A DNA stretch of 33,335 bases from Candidatus Acidiferrales bacterium (GTDB taxonomy: Bacteria > Acidobacteriota > Terriglobia > Acidiferrales > UBA7541), in NCBI GenBank assembly GCA_030037775.1, contig JASHQB010000316.1, positions 1 to 33,335 of the forward strand, in the 5' to 3' direction. The position numbers and the translations under genes were made by a program. This document shows, in pieces, positions 23,678-32,596 of this stretch. Below the pieces are notes generated by a model. The model was not told the DNA's origin. It saw nothing but the letters and a program-made list of their open reading frames with translations, and made no database searches. Each line of letters starts with the position of its first letter. Position 1 is the stretch's first letter.

Positions 23678-24622
23678 ACTGACCCGTGGTTCCGCGAACT
23701 TCTTTTGGAAATAATCGAGCGTGAGCCGCAATCCTTCATCCAGGGTCACCTTAGGCTCCCAATCGAGGAGCTTTCTAGCCTTGGTGATATCGGGCTGCCG
23801 CCTTTTCGGGTCGTCCTGAGGCAGCGGCCGAAATAGAAATGCTGCTTGGCCTCTGGTCAGGGTGCGTATGCGCTCGGCAAATTCCAGGATGGTTATTTCA
23901 TGCGGATTCCCGATGTTCACCGGAAGATGTTCGTCCGAATCGAGAAGGCGCAGAATACCGTCAATCAAGTCCGAAACGTAGCAAAAGCTCCTGGTTTGTT
24001 TCCCGTCTCCGTACACCGTGATCGGTTGGCCGGAAAGCGCCTGATAGAGAAAGTTCGGTAGCGCCCGCCCGTCGTTCAGCCGCATACGCGGCCCATACGT
24101 ATTGAAGATGCGCACAATGCGCGTATCGACGCCGTGTTTGCGATGGTACGCCATCGTCACGGCTTCGGAAAATCGCTTCGCTTCGTCATAGACACTGCGC
24201 GGGCCCACGGAATTCACGTGCCCCCAGTAAGCCTCCGGCTGCGGGCTCACTTCGGGATCGCCGTAACATTCGGAAGTCGATGCCATCAAGAAGCGCGCCC
24301 GCTTCGAACGTGCGAGATCAAGTGCACGAAACGTACCCAGCGATCCGACCTCAAGCGTCTCAATCGGAAATTTCAAGTAGTCGTCTGGGCTGGCAGGCGA
24401 AGCGAAATGCAGCACGGCGTCGACCGGCTCGCGAATGTCAAGCGATTCGCAAACATCGTGGCGCACAAATGCGAACCGCGAGTCGTTCGCCAGATGCTGG
24501 ATATTCTCCTCAGCGCCGGTAAGCAAACTGTCGACGCACACTATACTCCATCCGCGCGCGATCATCGCGTCACAGAGATGGGATCCCAGAAATCCTGCAC
24601 CGCCGGTAACTACAGCCCTCAC
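23669..24622 (-). CDS. UDP-glucuronate decarboxylase (UDP-xylose synthase), SDR family
   Basis: Extended SDR of 317 residues predicted to convert UDP-glucuronate to UDP-xylose and CO2 through a bound 4-keto intermediate. Evidence is the NAD motif '[20 protein letters not shown]' and decarboxylase-type stretches: '[20 protein letters not shown]', '[20 protein letters not shown]', '[18 protein letters not shown]' (catalytic Y145 and K149) and '[17 protein letters not shown]'. These separate it from generic epimerases. It is soluble, with no N-terminal membrane domain, as in short bacterial forms. It starts at GTG 24622 with AGAGGA a few bases upstream. It lies 53 bases downstream of the DUF4440-like gene on the same strand and may share its transcript. 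With the facing dehydrogenase it would supply UDP-xylose as a donor for glycan assembly. Confidence 0.93.
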   Translation of the reverse strand: MRAVVTGGAGFLGSHLCDAMIARGWSIVCVDSLLTGAEENIQHLANDSRFAFVRHDVCESLDIREPVDAVLHFASPASPDDYLKFPIETLEVGSLGTFRALDLARSKRARFLMASTSECYGDPEVSPQPEAYWGHVNSVGPRSVYDEAKRFSEAVTMAYHRKHGVDTRIVRIFNTYGPRMRLNDGRALPNFLYQALSGQPITVYGDGKQTRSFCYVSDLIDGILRLLDSDEHLPVNIGNPHEITILEFAERIRTLTRGQAAFLFRPLPQDDPKRRQPDITKARKLLDWEPKVTLDEGLRLTLDYFQKKFAEPRVSSS

Positions 24623-24675
24623 AGCATCATCCTCTCATGAAATCCCTCACTCGGTAATCTTTGTGAGACGTGCCG

Positions 24676-25149
24676 CTATTTGGACATGCGGAACTGCGTG
24701 GTGTGGTCATTGACAATCCGCCAGCCTTGCGGAAATTTCTTGAAGATCAGCGTGAACACTCCCTGGGGGTGGTCCTTCTCCCGGTCGAGCCGGTATTTGC
24801 CGATCACGTAAGCCGAGTCCGGGCACAGTACGTGAATCTCGAGCCCGGAAAAGGTTAGGTGTCCCATAGCCGCGCGAGTTGGATAGTTGGTTTGATAGCG
24901 CTTCAACACATCGTCCCAGCCCTGGAAAATGCCAGAATCATTCACGAATTCGGTATCGGCAGATTTCCAGTAACCAGCCATAAAGGCAGGAATGTCGCCT
25001 CGATTCCAATCGGCGACCTGTTGTTGGAGCACGCCTGCGATTGCCCGCATGGCCGACTGTAAAGCCGTAGGAGTCGCGTTTTGCTGGGCCAGCAGGCCGG
25101 CGGCACCTAGAGAGGCAATGATGGGTAACACCATTATTCGCCAAATCAT
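24676..25149 (-). CDS. Secreted DUF4440/SnoaL-like (NTF2-fold) protein
   Basis: Protein of 157 residues with an N-terminal signal peptide (MIWRIMVLPIIASLGAAGLL, then AQQ), so probably periplasmic or exported. The mature part fits the small NTF2-like DUF4440 family: an opening helix 'VLQQQVADWNRGDIPAFMAG' with 'YWKSADTEFVNDSG', then 'WDDVLKRYQTNYPTRAAMGH', 'VIGKYRLDREKDHPQGVFTL' and the closing strand 'FPQGWRIVNDHTTQF'. Members are small cone-shaped domains of mostly unknown function, some enzymes and some binding proteins; no role can be assigned here. The ATG is preceded by GGGGAGGG at suitable spacing. Overlapping AT-rich elements (GATAATACTATACT on the minus strand, about 25170-25185) upstream look like -10 sequences, without a clear -35. 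Confidence 0.82.
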   Translation of the reverse strand: MIWRIMVLPIIASLGAAGLLAQQNATPTALQSAMRAIAGVLQQQVADWNRGDIPAFMAGYWKSADTEFVNDSGIFQGWDDVLKRYQTNYPTRAAMGHLTFSGLEIHVLCPDSAYVIGKYRLDREKDHPQGVFTLIFKKFPQGWRIVNDHTTQFRMSK

Positions 25150-25316
25150 TCGGTAGTCCCTCCCCTTTACTTAAGTATAGTATTATCTGCAACTTGTGAT
25201 AGGCCTTGCGTTTCCCTCCCAAAAGACCCGCGCCCCCGGAGTTCCATTCAGTTTAGTACCGTCGCTCCATTGGACTGAGATGCTACCTCTGGCACACTTA
25301 CGGTGAGAAAAAACCG

Positions 25317-25700
25317 ATGGTAGCGGCGTTCATCCTCGTGATATCCGGAGCCATGCTGGCCCAGTTCGTCGTGTTCTTCTGGCGCGCCAACATGATTGCG
25401 ATCGCGGCCGAACCGCTTTCGGAGAGTTTCTCTCCAGCCTTGAGATTCGAAGATTTCGACACCATTGCGGCGATGAGCAAGATCTGCCCCAGCGTTACCG
25501 TCCCGACCTCTCAGTTGTGGCAAGTGCGGGCCTACTATCAAGCGGTGCGCATGCTTTCGTGGCTTTGTTCTGCCGCGTTGCCGCAGACAAACTCTTGGGC
25601 ACGCCAGGAAATGGCTTCTTGCACGCGCTTCGTTGCTGTTTCGATGGATCGTTGCCTGCAGTCCAATCAAGCCTACCTGGCTGCTCTCCGCTCCTACTGA
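25317..25700 (+). CDS. Small single-pass membrane protein, unknown function
   Basis: I do not recognise a named family. The 127-residue product starts with a strong hydrophobic segment, MVAAFILVISGAMLAQFVVF, followed by a positively charged F-W-R-A stretch, which predicts one membrane anchor with the rest in one compartment. The remainder is polar with five cysteines ('SKICPS', 'MLSWLCSA', 'ASCTRF', 'MDRCLQ') and no catalytic signature. The ATG at 25317 has GGTGAG about nine bases upstream. A minus-strand frame of similar length covers the same bases, but its product is a basic, histidine-rich sequence with no hydrophobic pattern and is much less plausible. The gene stands alone, convergent with the FabH gene, whose stop is 40 bases downstream. 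Confidence 0.58.
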   Translation: MVAAFILVISGAMLAQFVVFFWRANMIAIAAEPLSESFSPALRFEDFDTIAAMSKICPSVTVPTSQLWQVRAYYQAVRMLSWLCSAALPQTNSWARQEMASCTRFVAVSMDRCLQSNQAYLAALRSY

Positions 25701-25740
25701 TACCGCTTACACTTGGCCTTCCCGTTGGTGGCTACCACGG

Positions 25741-26739
25741 CTAATACGCCCAGCGCATCAATATGCCGCCGGTGGTGTATCCCGCGCCCACGGAGACCAG
25801 CAGGACCAAGTCGCCTTTTCTGACGCGCTTCTGCTCTACGGCATCGCGCAGGCCCAAGGGAATCGTCGCAGCCGTGGTGTTGCCATAGCGATCGATATTG
25901 ATCATCACCTTGGAATCATCGATCCCCAGCCGCTCTTGCATGGCTCGAATGATTCGCAGATTCGCTTGGTGCGGCACGACCAGCGCCAGATCGTATTGAG
26001 AAAAGCCATTTCGTTCCAGGAGGGTGCACGAGACTTCGCACATCCGTCGCACCGCATACTTGAAGACCTGCTGCCCTTCCTGGTGTACATAGTGCATGCG
26101 CTTTTCAATCGTTTCATGCGATGAGGGATGCAAAGACCCGCCCGCGGGCATGTATAGATGGCACCCGCCCGAGCCGTCAATATCGTTCATGAAATCGAGG
26201 ATGCCTTCTGCCTCTGTTTCCGCAGGCTCGACTAAGACCGCGCCCGCTCCATCCCCAAAAAGCACGCATGTCGCCCGATCCTGAAAGTCGAGGATCGAAG
26301 TCATCACGTCTGACCCTATCACCAGTACTTTCTTGTGGGTTCCCGCACCGACGAACTGCGATCCCACGGTCAGAGCGTATACAAATCCGGAACACGCACC
26401 GGAAAGATCGAAACCCCATGCGTTTTTGGCGCCAATGCGGTCTTGCACCAAGCACGCCGTCGCCGGGAACATCATGTCCGGCGTAACTGACGCTACGATG
26501 ATCATTTCAATCTCTTCCGCTTTCACATCCGTGTATTTCAGCAGCTCATTGGCGGCCGCCGTGGCCATATGCGATGCAGCCATTCCGGGTTCGACGTAAT
26601 GCCGCTCGCAAATGCCGGTCCGCGTGCGGATCCATTCATCGGAAGTATCGACGACTTTCTCTAGATCGGAGTTAGTGGCGATTCGCGGCGGAAGGTATCC
26701 GGCGACACCTGTAATTTTTGCCGCTATGTGTCTGCTCAT
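25741..26739 (-). CDS. fabH: 3-oxoacyl-[acyl-carrier-protein] synthase III
   Basis: Thiolase-fold condensing enzyme of 332 residues that joins an acyl-CoA to malonyl-ACP to begin fatty acid synthesis. The catalytic triad is complete: C116 in '[13 protein letters not shown]', H257 in '[11 protein letters not shown]' and N287 in '[15 protein letters not shown]'. '[18 protein letters not shown]' and '[12 protein letters not shown]' are also typical. I use the ATG at 26739 ([17 protein letters not shown]); a TTG 18 bases further upstream in frame is possible but leads only to a short polar extension. It is 78 bases downstream of the OsmC-like gene on the same strand and may share its transcript. 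Priming substrate (acetyl or branched) cannot be read from sequence. Confidence 0.93.
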   Translation of the reverse strand: MSRHIAAKITGVAGYLPPRIATNSDLEKVVDTSDEWIRTRTGICERHYVEPGMAASHMATAAANELLKYTDVKAEEIEMIIVASVTPDMMFPATACLVQDRIGAKNAWGFDLSGACSGFVYALTVGSQFVGAGTHKKVLVIGSDVMTSILDFQDRATCVLFGDGAGAVLVEPAETEAEGILDFMNDIDGSGGCHLYMPAGGSLHPSSHETIEKRMHYVHQEGQQVFKYAVRRMCEVSCTLLERNGFSQYDLALVVPHQANLRIIRAMQERLGIDDSKVMINIDRYGNTTAATIPLGLRDAVEQKRVRKGDLVLLVSVGAGYTTGGILMRWAY

Positions 26740-26817
26740 TTTGTTTTGTGCCCCCAAAGCAGCCGACGGCGATTGTACGATGAAAACGCTCCCATTACGG
26801 ACAAGGAAAAAGTACGA

Positions 26818-27228
26818 CTACGTGAAGGGAAGAACCTCATAGTGAAAACTGATCTCTCCCGTCTTGCGCAATGTCGCTGCGGCGCCGCAATACTTGTCAA
26901 GGCTCAGTCGGACGGCCTCGCGCGCGGCCTTGTCATCAATCTTTCCTTTCATTCGATACAGTATCTCAAGCTTCACCCACACCGCAGGTGGTTCCTTCGC
27001 GCGCTCTCCCTGAATCACGACTTCGAGCGAGACCAGCGTCTGTCGCTTCTTGGCTAGGATCAAAACGATATCTGTTGCTGTACATGAGCCGAGCGCAGCG
27101 AGCATAAACTCCATAGGGCCCGGCGCTGAATTGTGCTCGCGATCAGAATCAACCGCCACTGCGTGCCCCGACGGCAACGTCGCTAGGAATCGTTCGCCAT
27201 CCACCCATTTTACCGTGGCTGTCTGCAT
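26818..27228 (-). CDS. OsmC family protein
   Basis: Protein of 136 residues from the OsmC/Ohr fold, cytoplasmic thiol peroxidases that reduce organic hydroperoxides in characterised members. The two redox cysteines sit in the expected contexts, C49 in 'LAALGSCTATDIV' and C114 in 'LDKYCGAAATL'. 'SAPGPMEFMLAALGSC' and 'GKIDDKAAREAVRLSLDKYC' place it nearer the generic OsmC (YhfA-like) branch than Ohr, so peroxidase activity is likely but not certain. The ATG at 27228 has an ideal GGAGGTG ribosome-binding site ten bases upstream. It is 62 bases after the cyclic-di-GMP sensor gene and 78 bases before fabH, all on the minus strand. Confidence 0.9.
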   Translation of the reverse strand: MQTATVKWVDGERFLATLPSGHAVAVDSDREHNSAPGPMEFMLAALGSCTATDIVLILAKKRQTLVSLEVVIQGERAKEPPAVWVKLEILYRMKGKIDDKAAREAVRLSLDKYCGAAATLRKTGEISFHYEVLPFT

Positions 27229-27290
27229 GAGAGATTCACACCTCCACGCGAAATCATATACCGAAAGGAGAAGGCAACCCCGGGCAGGTT

Positions 27291-30200
27291 TCAGAGAGGA
27301 TCTTCACCCGTTTCATCGGAACCGGAGACAACTTCAAGAACGGGATGAGGCTGCTTCCGGATCGTTTCGAGGAACAAGCTCACGAGATTGGGATCGAACT
27401 GGGCGCCCGCGCAGCGCTCAATTTCTGCCAGCGCCGCTTCCGCGCCACGCGCTTTCTTGTAGACCCGCGGCGACGTGATGGTGTCATAGGCGTCGGCGAC
27501 GGCAATGATTCGCGCACCGAGTGGAATGCGCTCCCGTTCCAGCTGGTCAGGATAGCCCGAACCGTCGAAGAATTCGTGATGATGCTTAATCATCTCCCGC
27601 ACGTTGCTCAACGTGAGCAATGGCTCCAGAAGCTGCCATCCGAGGGTGGTGTGCGACTTCATAGCGTCCCATTCCTCAGCGTCGAGCGGTCCCGCTTTGT
27701 TCAGGATTTCTTCGGGAATGCCAACTTTTCCGACGTCATGAAGCAGCGCGCCGAGCTTGACTTCCTCCACGTCGATTGGCTTCAGACCAGCAGCTTGTGC
27801 GATAAGCGCCGCGTACGTCGATACTTTTTTGGAATGGCCTTGTGTGTACTGATCTTTGGCATCCACGGCATAAGCCAGGGAAGTCATGGCCTCCATGACC
27901 ACCGCCGGCAGACGCTCGAAATAAAAGGACTGGCCTTGGTCGTTGAGGGACTGCGAAAACTGCCGGATCCTCTGGCAGATTTCCTCGAAAGCCGCCGGTC
28001 CGGTGGTGAACTGCCGGTGTAGCGTCACACCAAGATAAGCCTCCAGGACGTCGCGCTTCCAGGCCGTCGCGTCCCCGGCCTCAGGCCTCTCCGCCGTGAA
28101 CACTGCGTTTCCTCCTTGGTGCTTCGACAAATACATCGAGGCGTCAGCCACCTGGATCAGCTCTTGCGGTGTTGAGCCATGAATGGGGAAACACGCAATA
28201 CCAAAGCTGGCGGTGATGTTCTTATCGCGGAGCAGCGGGTCCGAGGCTACCCAGCTTCGCAACTTCCCTGCAATTTGGCGCGCCTGTTCCACATTTGTTT
28301 CCGGCATCAGAATCACGAACTCGTCCCCGCCGTATCGCGCGACGATATCGGAGCGCCGGCAGTTCTGCTCCAGGATCAGCCCGACACGCTGCAACACGAC
28401 GTCGCCTTCCAAGTGGCCGTAAAAATCGTTTACAAACTTGAAGCGGTCCAGATCCATCAGGACCAGCGAAAACGGCCGGCTGGAGCGGGTCGAGCGTTTC
28501 CATTCACTGGAGAGCGCCTCCATCAGAAAGCGGTGCGTTTTTACACCGGTCAATCCGTCGGTGATCGCCTGTTCCTGAGCTTTCTGGAAATTCTTGGCGT
28601 TGTGCAGGGCCCCGGCGAAAAGGTCAGCCAGGGTTCGCAAGAGCTGCACCTCCTCATCGGTGAATTCGGAGGGTTCGGACGACTCGACGTAAAGCACGCC
28701 GAGCAGGTTTTCAGCGCAGTTCACGGGTAAAGCGATCGCCGAAGCGGAACCGGGCAGCACAGGCCGCAAGCTGGCCGGATTCACTTCGCGCACAATGGCG
28801 ATCTCGCCCGTTCGGGCTACTTGTCCGATCAAGCCGTCTCCGATGGTGATCCGGCGGCCGACAGCGTCGCGCCGCTTTCCGGCCTCCGCCTGCACGACCA
28901 CTTCCTTCGCGGGATAATCCAGTATGCCTATGCCGATATGATCGTATTGCAAGCCTTGCTCAATTTCCTCCGCGACTTTGACCAAGATTTCCTCGGGGTC
29001 GAGCGTGGCGATCGCATGCTCCGATATTTTGTTGAGCAGGGTGAGATGGCGTGCCTTTTTTTGCTCTTCGGCGAAGAGCCGTGCATTTTCCAAAGCGATT
29101 CCCGCTTGGCTGGCAAGCACGCGCATCAGCTCCAGGTGGTTTTCGTCGAAAGCCCCTTCATGTTGACTATAAATTGCCATCGCGCCGATGGCGCGGTCGT
29201 AGAGAATCAATGGCACGCCGCAAAAGGATCCCGCACCGCGGGTCGATTCCACTCCAAGTTTTTGTAATTCGGCGTCGAAATTCCCTCGAATCAGTAGTGG
29301 TTGCCGTTCGCGAAGCATGTACTCGGTCACCCGCTTGCCCGCGGGCCGCGAGCGCTTCGGCTGCCTTACTGTGTCGGTGACTTCCAGTTCATAACGGATC
29401 TGTTCCCGCGAACTATCGTAGAGCGCAATATAGAAACTCCCTACGTCGAATAGCCGCCGCATTTCGGAATAAATCGTCTCGAAGAGAGTGTCACTATCCA
29501 GTGTCGAGCTCAGCGCCTGGCCGATTTCGTTCAAAATGTGCAGTTCTTCGCTGCGCCGCGAAGTCTGCTGAATGAGGTAGCTGTTCTCAACCGCCATGCC
29601 AATCTGATAGCCTAGGGCAAGCAGCAACCGCAATTCCGGTGGAGTGAATTGACGGTTGTCCGGTGTACCGAGCAACAGTACACCCAGCACCCGTTCTTTC
29701 GCTTGTAGGCTGATTCCCACCACGGTGCGCAAATCCTGTTCGAGCAGAAGCTCCCGAGTGCGCTTGAATGACGGTTCTTTTTCCAGCGCTTCCCAGAGTG
29801 TGGCCTTGCTGAGGTCGCGCAATACCACCAGTCCACCCAGGCGCGCGACCAGCTTGACAATGCTATCCTCCAGCTTCTCCTCCAAGACTTTTGCGCTGAA
29901 CTCGTCGCGTAAACCCGTGGTGACTACCGATATCGGTCCTTGTGCGTCGTTGTAGCGTAGGCAAAGTGCGCCACAGGGAATTCGTACCACGTTCAGCACA
30001 CGGTCCAGCGCCTGCGCCAGCATCTTCTGTATTTCGCCGCCCATGAAGCTCGAGGTCGCCAGATTCAAATTCGAAAGAGCCAGCATGTTTCTTTCGACGC
30101 GGTGACGCTCTTCCTCATAAACGGCCATGACCATCAGAACACCACAAAAGAGTTGCGGCACGAGCAGCGCCAAATGAAAATCCGCCGGGCGCAGCCACGC

Positions 30201-30707
30201 GAACCTACTTTGCAGCACGATGCCGATGTCCAGTCCGCCCCACGTCACGAAGGAGATTCCCAGCAGAAAGTCTGAAGGAGACTCTCGTTTCCGTCCTTCT
30301 TGCCAGAACACTCGCGCGACGACAAACAGCAGCAGCGCCGTGCCTAGGTAGAGCGATACGGAAACCCATCCTTCTACGTACGCTACCTCCCAAAGAGCCG
30401 CGCCCGCGCAGACCCCGCATGCCGCCGTCATGGAAACTCTGGCTCGGGCGTAAATTCGCGCGGCGACCAGAAACAGCAATGCCGCTAAGGCCAGTAGCCA
30501 ATCACCGGTACCGGATATCAGCGCTGCGTGGGTGGACTTCGGGCTGAGTAGCCCGCTTAGCGACGTTAACGCCACCAAGAGCCAGCCGCCGGCCCAGACC
30601 AACAGATAGCTCTGGCGTTTCAGGGTGTAGATGTAGGAGAAAAATGCAGATAGCAACAGCGTGCCGGCCAGCAGGACGACTCCAACGATGCTCGTCTGGG
30701 TCAGCAA
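27291..30707 (-). CDS. Membrane sensor with three GAF domains, GGDEF and HD-GYP (cyclic-di-GMP turnover)
   Basis: Large signalling protein of 1138 residues. Residues 1-200 hold about six to eight hydrophobic segments, an integral membrane sensor region. Three GAF-like domains follow (about 225-375, 398-545, 565-705), joined by helices such as 'RRSEELHILNEIGQALSSTL'. The GGDEF domain (712-870) has an intact active site, GGDEF at 793-797, and an inhibitory I-site R784-x-x-D787 five residues before it, so it should make cyclic di-GMP under feedback control. The HD-GYP domain (930-1120) has H958, H990-D991, 'HHHEFFDGSGYP' and 'ADAYDTITSPRVY', so it should degrade it. Having both activities intact means the sensory domains probably decide the direction. 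The start is a TTG with GGAG seven bases upstream. Its ligand is unknown. Confidence 0.93.
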   Translation of the reverse strand: MLTQTSIVGVVLLAGTLLLSAFFSYIYTLKRQSYLLVWAGGWLLVALTSLSGLLSPKSTHAALISGTGDWLLALAALLFLVAARIYARARVSMTAACGVCAGAALWEVAYVEGWVSVSLYLGTALLLFVVARVFWQEGRKRESPSDFLLGISFVTWGGLDIGIVLQSRFAWLRPADFHLALLVPQLFCGVLMVMAVYEEERHRVERNMLALSNLNLATSSFMGGEIQKMLAQALDRVLNVVRIPCGALCLRYNDAQGPISVVTTGLRDEFSAKVLEEKLEDSIVKLVARLGGLVVLRDLSKATLWEALEKEPSFKRTRELLLEQDLRTVVGISLQAKERVLGVLLLGTPDNRQFTPPELRLLLALGYQIGMAVENSYLIQQTSRRSEELHILNEIGQALSSTLDSDTLFETIYSEMRRLFDVGSFYIALYDSSREQIRYELEVTDTVRQPKRSRPAGKRVTEYMLRERQPLLIRGNFDAELQKLGVESTRGAGSFCGVPLILYDRAIGAMAIYSQHEGAFDENHLELMRVLASQAGIALENARLFAEEQKKARHLTLLNKISEHAIATLDPEEILVKVAEEIEQGLQYDHIGIGILDYPAKEVVVQAEAGKRRDAVGRRITIGDGLIGQVARTGEIAIVREVNPASLRPVLPGSASAIALPVNCAENLLGVLYVESSEPSEFTDEEVQLLRTLADLFAGALHNAKNFQKAQEQAITDGLTGVKTHRFLMEALSSEWKRSTRSSRPFSLVLMDLDRFKFVNDFYGHLEGDVVLQRVGLILEQNCRRSDIVARYGGDEFVILMPETNVEQARQIAGKLRSWVASDPLLRDKNITASFGIACFPIHGSTPQELIQVADASMYLSKHQGGNAVFTAERPEAGDATAWKRDVLEAYLGVTLHRQFTTGPAAFEEICQRIRQFSQSLNDQGQSFYFERLPAVVMEAMTSLAYAVDAKDQYTQGHSKKVSTYAALIAQAAGLKPIDVEEVKLGALLHDVGKVGIPEEILNKAGPLDAEEWDAMKSHTTLGWQLLEPLLTLSNVREMIKHHHEFFDGSGYPDQLERERIPLGARIIAVADAYDTITSPRVYKKARGAEAALAEIERCAGAQFDPNLVSLFLETIRKQPHPVLEVVSGSDETGEDPL

Positions 30708-31014
30708 TTCAGAGCTCCAAGTGAATCTTGGAAGGACGCTCTGCGAGGATAGCAGAATTTTCGAACGGGCAACGGCCGCGTGCGGTGCCGTTGACGTTCT
30801 TCACACTACTCTCCCAAGCGCCTTCCCCACGGTTGTGTTTCATGGCGCCACAGTCGCGAAGCCGCAAACCTTGTAGAATGGCTAGAATACGAACACCCGG
30901 GGGCTCGGACAACGGTACGACCGTACTCTCCGTGGGACAGGTGCTTTGCCTCCGGGCTGCGGGTGCCCCGCCTCTGGCCGACTGATCAGGGCAGCGTCGC
31001 TCCGTCCTCGCGGC

Positions 31015-31043
31015 TCGATTTTTCCGCAACGTTCCGCTATGAT
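31015..31043 (+). promoter_or_regulatory. Possible gltX promoter
   Basis: TATGAT at 31038-31043 matches five of six -10 consensus bases. The best -35 at a 17-base distance, TCGATT (31015-31020), is poor. Transcription would start near 31050, about 30 bases before the ATG. Confidence 0.25.
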
Positions 31044-31060
31044 GGGCGTTTTTCAGCCGA

Positions 31061-31073
31061 GGGCGGTTCGCCC
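31061..31073 (+). promoter_or_regulatory. Leader hairpin before gltX start
   Basis: GGGCG-GTT-CGCCC is a perfect 5+5 hairpin ending seven bases before the ATG. The only ribosome-binding-like purines (GAGGG, 31059-31063) form part of its left arm, so folding would hide them; the region between hairpin and ATG (TTTCACT) has no Shine-Dalgarno match. Confidence 0.3.
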
Positions 31074-31080
31074 TTTCACT

Positions 31081-32541
31081 ATGGCTCTCGTTTCCAAACC
31101 TCGCGTTCGCTTTGCTCCTTCACCGACGGGGTACCTGCACGTCGGCGGCGCGCGCACGGCCCTCTTCAACTGGCTTTTTGCACGCCACGAGGGTGGCACC
31201 TTCATTCTGCGAGTCGAGGATACCGACGTCGAGCGCAATCGCCCGGAACTGGTGGAAGGCATTCTTCAGGGCCTGAGATGGCTCAGCGTCGCGTGGGATG
31301 AGGGGCCATATTTTCAATCACAGCGATTGGATCGTTACCGCAACGCTGCGGAAGACCTGCTAAAAAGTGGATTTGCTTTTCTGTGCTTTTGCCAGGCTGT
31401 GCAGTACGCCGGTGCCGACGCCACTCCGGAAGGGGAAGAGGGTACCGAAAAGATCGCGCGCACTGCTCCGTGCCCTTGCCGCGACTTGACTTCGGCCCAG
31501 CGCGAACAAAAGATTTGCGAAGGCGCGCCCTACGCGATTCGCTTCGCCGCTCCGCGTGAAGGTGTAACGCGTTTCGAAGATGCCGTCTTCGGGCAGCGCG
31601 AAGTGCAGAACGTGGAAATCGAGGACTTCGTTCTTCTGCGTTCCTCCGGCCTGCCGACCTATCAGCTCGGCGCCGTGGTTGACGACGTGGCCATGGGTAT
31701 TACCCACGTTATTCGTGGCGCTGATCATCTATCTAACACGCCGAAGCAAGTGCTCCTCTATCGTGCGCTTTCGGCCACTCCGCCGATCTTCGCGCATGTT
31801 CCGCTGATTCTTGGGCCTGACCGCACGCGCCTTTCCAAGCGCCACGGAGCCACTAGCGTCAGCCTGTATGCGGACGAAGGATTTCTGCCAGAGGCGTTTC
31901 GTAATTTCCTTGCTCTTTTAGGATGGTCCCCGGGCGGCGACGAAGAATTCCTGCCTACTTCAGAACTGATCTCACGCTTCACGCTCTCCGGAGTTAGCCG
32001 CACGAATGGTGTTTTCGACCGAGCAAAGCTCGAGTGGTTCAACTCGCAGTACTTGCAGAAGCTTCCGATTGACGGCCTGTTGCCGTACGTGAAGACCGAG
32101 TTGCGGCGCTCCGGGCTTTGGCGTGCTCAGTGGGACGATTCCGAACGCGAATGGTTTGCGCGCACCGTGGATCTTCTTCGTCCGCGCACTCGGCTACTGC
32201 CTGATTTCTCTCACTGGGCGCGCGCGTTCTTCTCGGACGATTTCGGCTACGACCCGGACGCCCGCGCAAAATTCTGGAAGGATCCCAAGGTTCCCGAGCT
32301 ACTCTCGAAGCTCGCCGATGCCCTCGATGCGCTCGTGGAGTGGAGCCACGACCCGTGCGACCACGCCCTCCGTGCGCTCGCCGCAGCCGAAGGTGTCAAA
32401 GCCGGCCTGCTCATCAACGCCACCCGCGTCGCCATCGTCGGCCGCGCCGTCGCTCCGCCGCTTTTTGAAACCATGGTCGTCCTCGGTAAGTCCCGCGTCG
32501 TTTCGCGGCTCCGCCGTGCCGTCCCCGCCGTTGCCGCGTAG
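31081..32541 (+). CDS. gltX: Glutamyl-tRNA synthetase
   Basis: Class I aminoacyl-tRNA synthetase of 486 residues that charges tRNA-Glu (and, where Gln-tRNA is made indirectly, tRNA-Gln). The ATP-binding HIGH-type motif is HVGG (residues 20-23) in 'RFAPSPTGYLHVGGARTALF', and the KMSKS-type loop is RLSKR (250-254) in 'DRTRLSKRHGATS'. A zinc knuckle is formed by C102-x-C104 and C131-x-C133. 'GLPTYQLGAVVDDVAMGITH' and 'VIRGADHLSNTPKQ' are strongly conserved in the family. The start at ATG 31081 is set by homology; the open frame upstream lacks family sequence. The C-terminal anticodon-binding half (about 330-486) is more divergent but of normal length. Its 3' end is 55 bases from the convergent DsbD-domain gene. 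Confidence 0.95.
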   Translation: MALVSKPRVRFAPSPTGYLHVGGARTALFNWLFARHEGGTFILRVEDTDVERNRPELVEGILQGLRWLSVAWDEGPYFQSQRLDRYRNAAEDLLKSGFAFLCFCQAVQYAGADATPEGEEGTEKIARTAPCPCRDLTSAQREQKICEGAPYAIRFAAPREGVTRFEDAVFGQREVQNVEIEDFVLLRSSGLPTYQLGAVVDDVAMGITHVIRGADHLSNTPKQVLLYRALSATPPIFAHVPLILGPDRTRLSKRHGATSVSLYADEGFLPEAFRNFLALLGWSPGGDEEFLPTSELISRFTLSGVSRTNGVFDRAKLEWFNSQYLQKLPIDGLLPYVKTELRRSGLWRAQWDDSEREWFARTVDLLRPRTRLLPDFSHWARAFFSDDFGYDPDARAKFWKDPKVPELLSKLADALDALVEWSHDPCDHALRALAAAEGVKAGLLINATRVAIVGRAVAPPLFETMVVLGKSRVVSRLRRAVPAVAA

Positions 32542-32596
32542 TCGCACCAGAACGGGGAGCCTCGCATTCCGTTCAACTCGTGTTTTCCAGTGGAGA

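Larger units (their letters stand above)
30708..31080. other. Divergent intergenic region between sensor gene and gltX
   Basis: These 373 bases contain no credible gene. There is a 12-base inverted repeat GTACG-AC-CGTAC at 30915-30926, a possible -10 for gltX at 31038, and a start-proximal hairpin at 31061-31073. The frame of gltX stays open back to 30946, but the extra residues are proline- and arginine-rich with no synthetase homology. On the minus strand a TTGCCC/TATCCT pair with only 15 bases between lies before the sensor gene and is too weak to call. Confidence 0.45.

Noticed and set aside
25248..25670. Minus-strand 140-codon open frame
   Set aside because: Its product is basic and histidine-rich with no structure-like pattern, while the opposite strand encodes a plausible membrane protein with a ribosome-binding site.
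30946..31080. Upstream extension of glutamyl-tRNA synthetase
   Set aside because: The added residues are proline/arginine-rich, unlike any synthetase N-terminus, and the family start is the ATG at 31081.
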